DNA of 43,162 nucleotides from RGIG9115 sp045603225 (GTDB lineage Bacteria > Bacillota > Clostridia > UBA1381), in NCBI GenBank assembly GCA_045603225.1, contig JAZULT010000022.1:1-43162 (forward strand). The letters run 5' to 3'. Of this stretch, positions 41,157 to 43,162 are shown one piece after another. A program made the translations under genes and the position numbers. Every line of letters begins with the position of its first letter. Within the stretch, counting starts at the first letter, position 1. Under the pieces are notes generated by a model that saw nothing but the letters and a program-made list of their open reading frames with translations, did not search any database and was not told the DNA's origin.

Positions 41157-43115
41157 ATGAATTTTAGACAAATACATCTTGACTTCCATACAAGCGAAGC
41201 AATTCCGGGGGTGGGACTAAAATTTAGCAAAGAACAGTTTCAGGAAGCATTAAAAGCAGGACACGTAAATTCGATAACTGTTTTTTCAAAGTGTCATCAC
41301 GGATATGCATATCATCCGAGTAATACAAATGAAATGCATCCGGGACTGGATTTCGATTTGCTGGGGGCGCAAATTGAAGCAGCTCATGAAATAGGAGTAA
41401 AAACTCCTGTATATTTATCTGCAGGACATGACCAGAAAATCTTGAAGCAGCATCCTGAATGGAGAGGAGAACCGATGGATCACAGCTTCAATAATTTTAC
41501 CGAACCGGGATATCATTTGTGCTGCTTTAACACACCGTATCTTGATTATCTGCTTGCACAGATTAAAGAGGTTGTTGAAAATTATGATGCTGACGGGATT
41601 TTCCTTGATATAGTAGGCGTGCGTATGTGCTACTGCAATAAATGTATAAAGGATATGATTACAAGAGGCATGAACCCTGCCAATCCGGCAGATGTGCTGA
41701 AGCTTGGCGAAGAAGTTTATGCTAATTACCTGAAAAAAGTAAGAGAAACTATTGACAGTGTTAAACCGGGGCTTCCGGTCTTCCATAACAGCGGTCATAT
41801 AAGACACGGAAGACGTGACCTTGCTTACGGTAATACACATCTTGAGCTTGAAAGTCTGCCGACAGGCGGATGGGGATATGACCATTTCCCGATTTCTGCG
41901 TCATATGTTCAGAATCTCGGAATGGATTTCCTCGGTATGACAGGTAAGTTCCACACACACTGGGGAGAATTCGGCGGATTCAAGCATCCTAATGCACTTA
42001 TATATGAAACAGCGCTTAACGCGGCATTCGGAGCAAAGACATCTGTAGGCGATCAGATGCACCCGAACGGTCATATGGATATGACTACATACAATATAGT
42101 GGGAAAAGCATTTGAGCAGCTCGAAGAAAAAGAACCGTGGCTTGACAATACATCACCTGTATGTGATATTGCCGTACTGTCAGTAGAAGGTGTTAGTAAC
42201 GAATACGGTGCATTCAACGAAGGAATTGACCTTATGGTCTCAGATACCGGTGTGGGACGTATATTAATAGAAGGAAAATATCTTTTCTCAATAGTTGATA
42301 AGTACGTTGACCTTTCGCAGTACAAGGTTCTTATACTGCCCGACAGTATTATTCTTAAAGGTGAGCTTAAGGAGAAGGTTGACGAATTTGTAAGAAACGG
42401 CGGAAAGCTTCTTGCGACAGGCGATTCCGGTATATCTGAAAACGGAGACTTCATTTACGACTTCGGTGCAAAATGTGAAGGTATAAGCGAATTCTGTCCG
42501 TCATATGTTCATCCGTTATGGGATAACGATGCTGAAAGTGACTATATCATGTACACACCGTGCCGCAAGGTTACACTTACTGACGGAGAAGAGCTTGCGA
42601 AAATGGTTGAGCCGTACTTTAACAGAACAGCAGAGCATTTCTGCTCACATCAGCATGCACCGTCAAGCGGAACAACCGGCGGAGCGGGAATGTGCAAAGG
42701 TAAAGACGGAATATATATAGCATGGAAGATTTTTGAGGACTATGCAACAAAAGGTGAGCTTATTGCAAAAACTGTTGTACTGAAAGCCCTCGATACACTT
42801 CTCGGCAACGATAAGTCTCTTGAAACAAACCTCGGAAGCATGGGTGTTGCAACTCTCAGAGAGCAAAAGGATGAAAGCAGATATATTGCACATCTTCTCT
42901 ATGCAGTACCGACGAAGAGAGGTAAGAATATAGAAATCATTGAAGATATCTATCCCGTATATGATATAGATTTGTCGGTAAAAATCCCGTCAAAGGTCAA
43001 GAAAGCATATCTTGCACCGCAGAATGTTGAAATTCCTTTTGAGGAAAAAGACGGACGTATAAGCATCAAGATAGAAAAATTAGACTGTCATCAGATGGTT
43101 GTATTTGACGTATAA
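41157..43115 (+). CDS. GHL6 / GH151-like glycoside hydrolase (possible alpha-L-fucosidase)
   Basis: A 652-residue cytosolic protein. The N-terminal TIM barrel matches the hypothetical glycosyl hydrolase 6 family: NFRQIHLDFHTSEAIPGVG, SITVFSKCHHGYAYHPSN, DADGIFLDIVG (likely catalytic Asp on a strand end), KFHTHWGEFGGFK, and SVGDQMHPNG. It is followed by a beta-galactosidase-trimerisation-like domain (VLILPDSIILKGELKEKVDEFVRNGGKLLATGDSG) and a C-terminal beta-domain. GH151 alpha-L-fucosidases belong to this group, but many relatives have other or unknown specificity. No signal peptide. Divergent from the mannosidase operon across 182 bp, with AAAAGGGG as ribosome-binding site. Confidence 0.8.
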   Translation: MNFRQIHLDFHTSEAIPGVGLKFSKEQFQEALKAGHVNSITVFSKCHHGYAYHPSNTNEMHPGLDFDLLGAQIEAAHEIGVKTPVYLSAGHDQKILKQHPEWRGEPMDHSFNNFTEPGYHLCCFNTPYLDYLLAQIKEVVENYDADGIFLDIVGVRMCYCNKCIKDMITRGMNPANPADVLKLGEEVYANYLKKVRETIDSVKPGLPVFHNSGHIRHGRRDLAYGNTHLELESLPTGGWGYDHFPISASYVQNLGMDFLGMTGKFHTHWGEFGGFKHPNALIYETALNAAFGAKTSVGDQMHPNGHMDMTTYNIVGKAFEQLEEKEPWLDNTSPVCDIAVLSVEGVSNEYGAFNEGIDLMVSDTGVGRILIEGKYLFSIVDKYVDLSQYKVLILPDSIILKGELKEKVDEFVRNGGKLLATGDSGISENGDFIYDFGAKCEGISEFCPSYVHPLWDNDAESDYIMYTPCRKVTLTDGEELAKMVEPYFNRTAEHFCSHQHAPSSGTTGGAGMCKGKDGIYIAWKIFEDYATKGELIAKTVVLKALDTLLGNDKSLETNLGSMGVATLREQKDESRYIAHLLYAVPTKRGKNIEIIEDIYPVYDIDLSVKIPSKVKKAYLAPQNVEIPFEEKDGRISIKIEKLDCHQMVVFDV

Positions 43116-43162
43116 ATTAAATAAAAAAGTCACTATCGTGACTGTCGTTCGCACAGCTCACT

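Noticed and set aside
43116..43162. Terminator after the last gene
   Set aside because: GTCAC/GTGAC is a short inverted repeat without a U-tract and the window ends; not enough to call.

Overview
The window is a low-GC chromosomal stretch of a Clostridia-type Firmicute, probably gut-associated. Pointers to this are the IspH-ribosomal protein S1 fusion, the tig-clpP-clpX-lysA order, an SLH-domain surface protein, a PerR-controlled reverse-type rubrerythrin, and consistent TTGACA-N17-(TGn)TATAAT promoters. No phage, plasmid replicon, rRNA or CRISPR array is visible.

Layout. 1-2.7 kb: a CoA-disulfide-reductase/NADH-oxidase flavoprotein (cut by the window edge) behind a MATE exporter. 2.9 kb: tRNA-Ser(UGA) with promoter and terminator. 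3-4.7 kb: two small membrane proteins and a class II Fic protein. 4.8-7.5 kb: an array of three small-gene units downstream of rubrerythrin. Each unit ends in a diverged copy of the last 16 or so rubrerythrin codons and starts with a terminator hairpin fused to a promoter. 7.5-10.2 kb: perR (operator over its start site) and the upp-uraA pyrimidine salvage operon. 10.2-10.6 kb: a palindromic repeat region.

10.6-21.8 kb is a glycan-uptake locus: a membrane-spanning AraC-type regulator, divergent from a carbohydrate ABC importer (binding lipoprotein and two permeases, no ATPase), a GH38-family protein lacking the expected catalytic Asp, a PfkB sugar kinase, and a separately promoted clan GH-D (alpha-galactosidase-like) enzyme. 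21.9-23.5 kb: RsuA pseudouridine synthase, a 0.25-kb MITE-like element, and a Phd-Doc toxin-antitoxin pair. 23.7-26.7 kb: a 1003-residue S-layer protein with tandem promoters and a long leader. 27.3-32.4 kb: a REP-associated tyrosine transposase overlapping the end of lysA, then clpX, clpP and tig. 32.5-36.8 kb: an alpha/beta hydrolase, the ispH-rpsA fusion and an LCP cell-wall ligase. 37-43.1 kb: a second glycan locus with a canonical GH38 alpha-mannosidase, ROK sugar kinase and SIS isomerase, divergent from a GHL6/GH151-like glycosidase.

The two glycan loci together suggest use of mannose-, galactose- and perhaps fucose-containing oligosaccharides such as host N-glycan or mucin fragments (inference). 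The most unusual material is the rubrerythrin-tail array. Its tail copies differ mainly at synonymous positions and keep the reading frame. One copy carries an exact 28-bp inversion bounded by 5-bp inverted repeats. Two copies sit in intact 37-codon micro-ORFs. This looks like a cassette-type integration hot spot or an undescribed repeat family built on the 3' end of rbr. The GH38 protein without its nucleophile is the second strong candidate for new biology.
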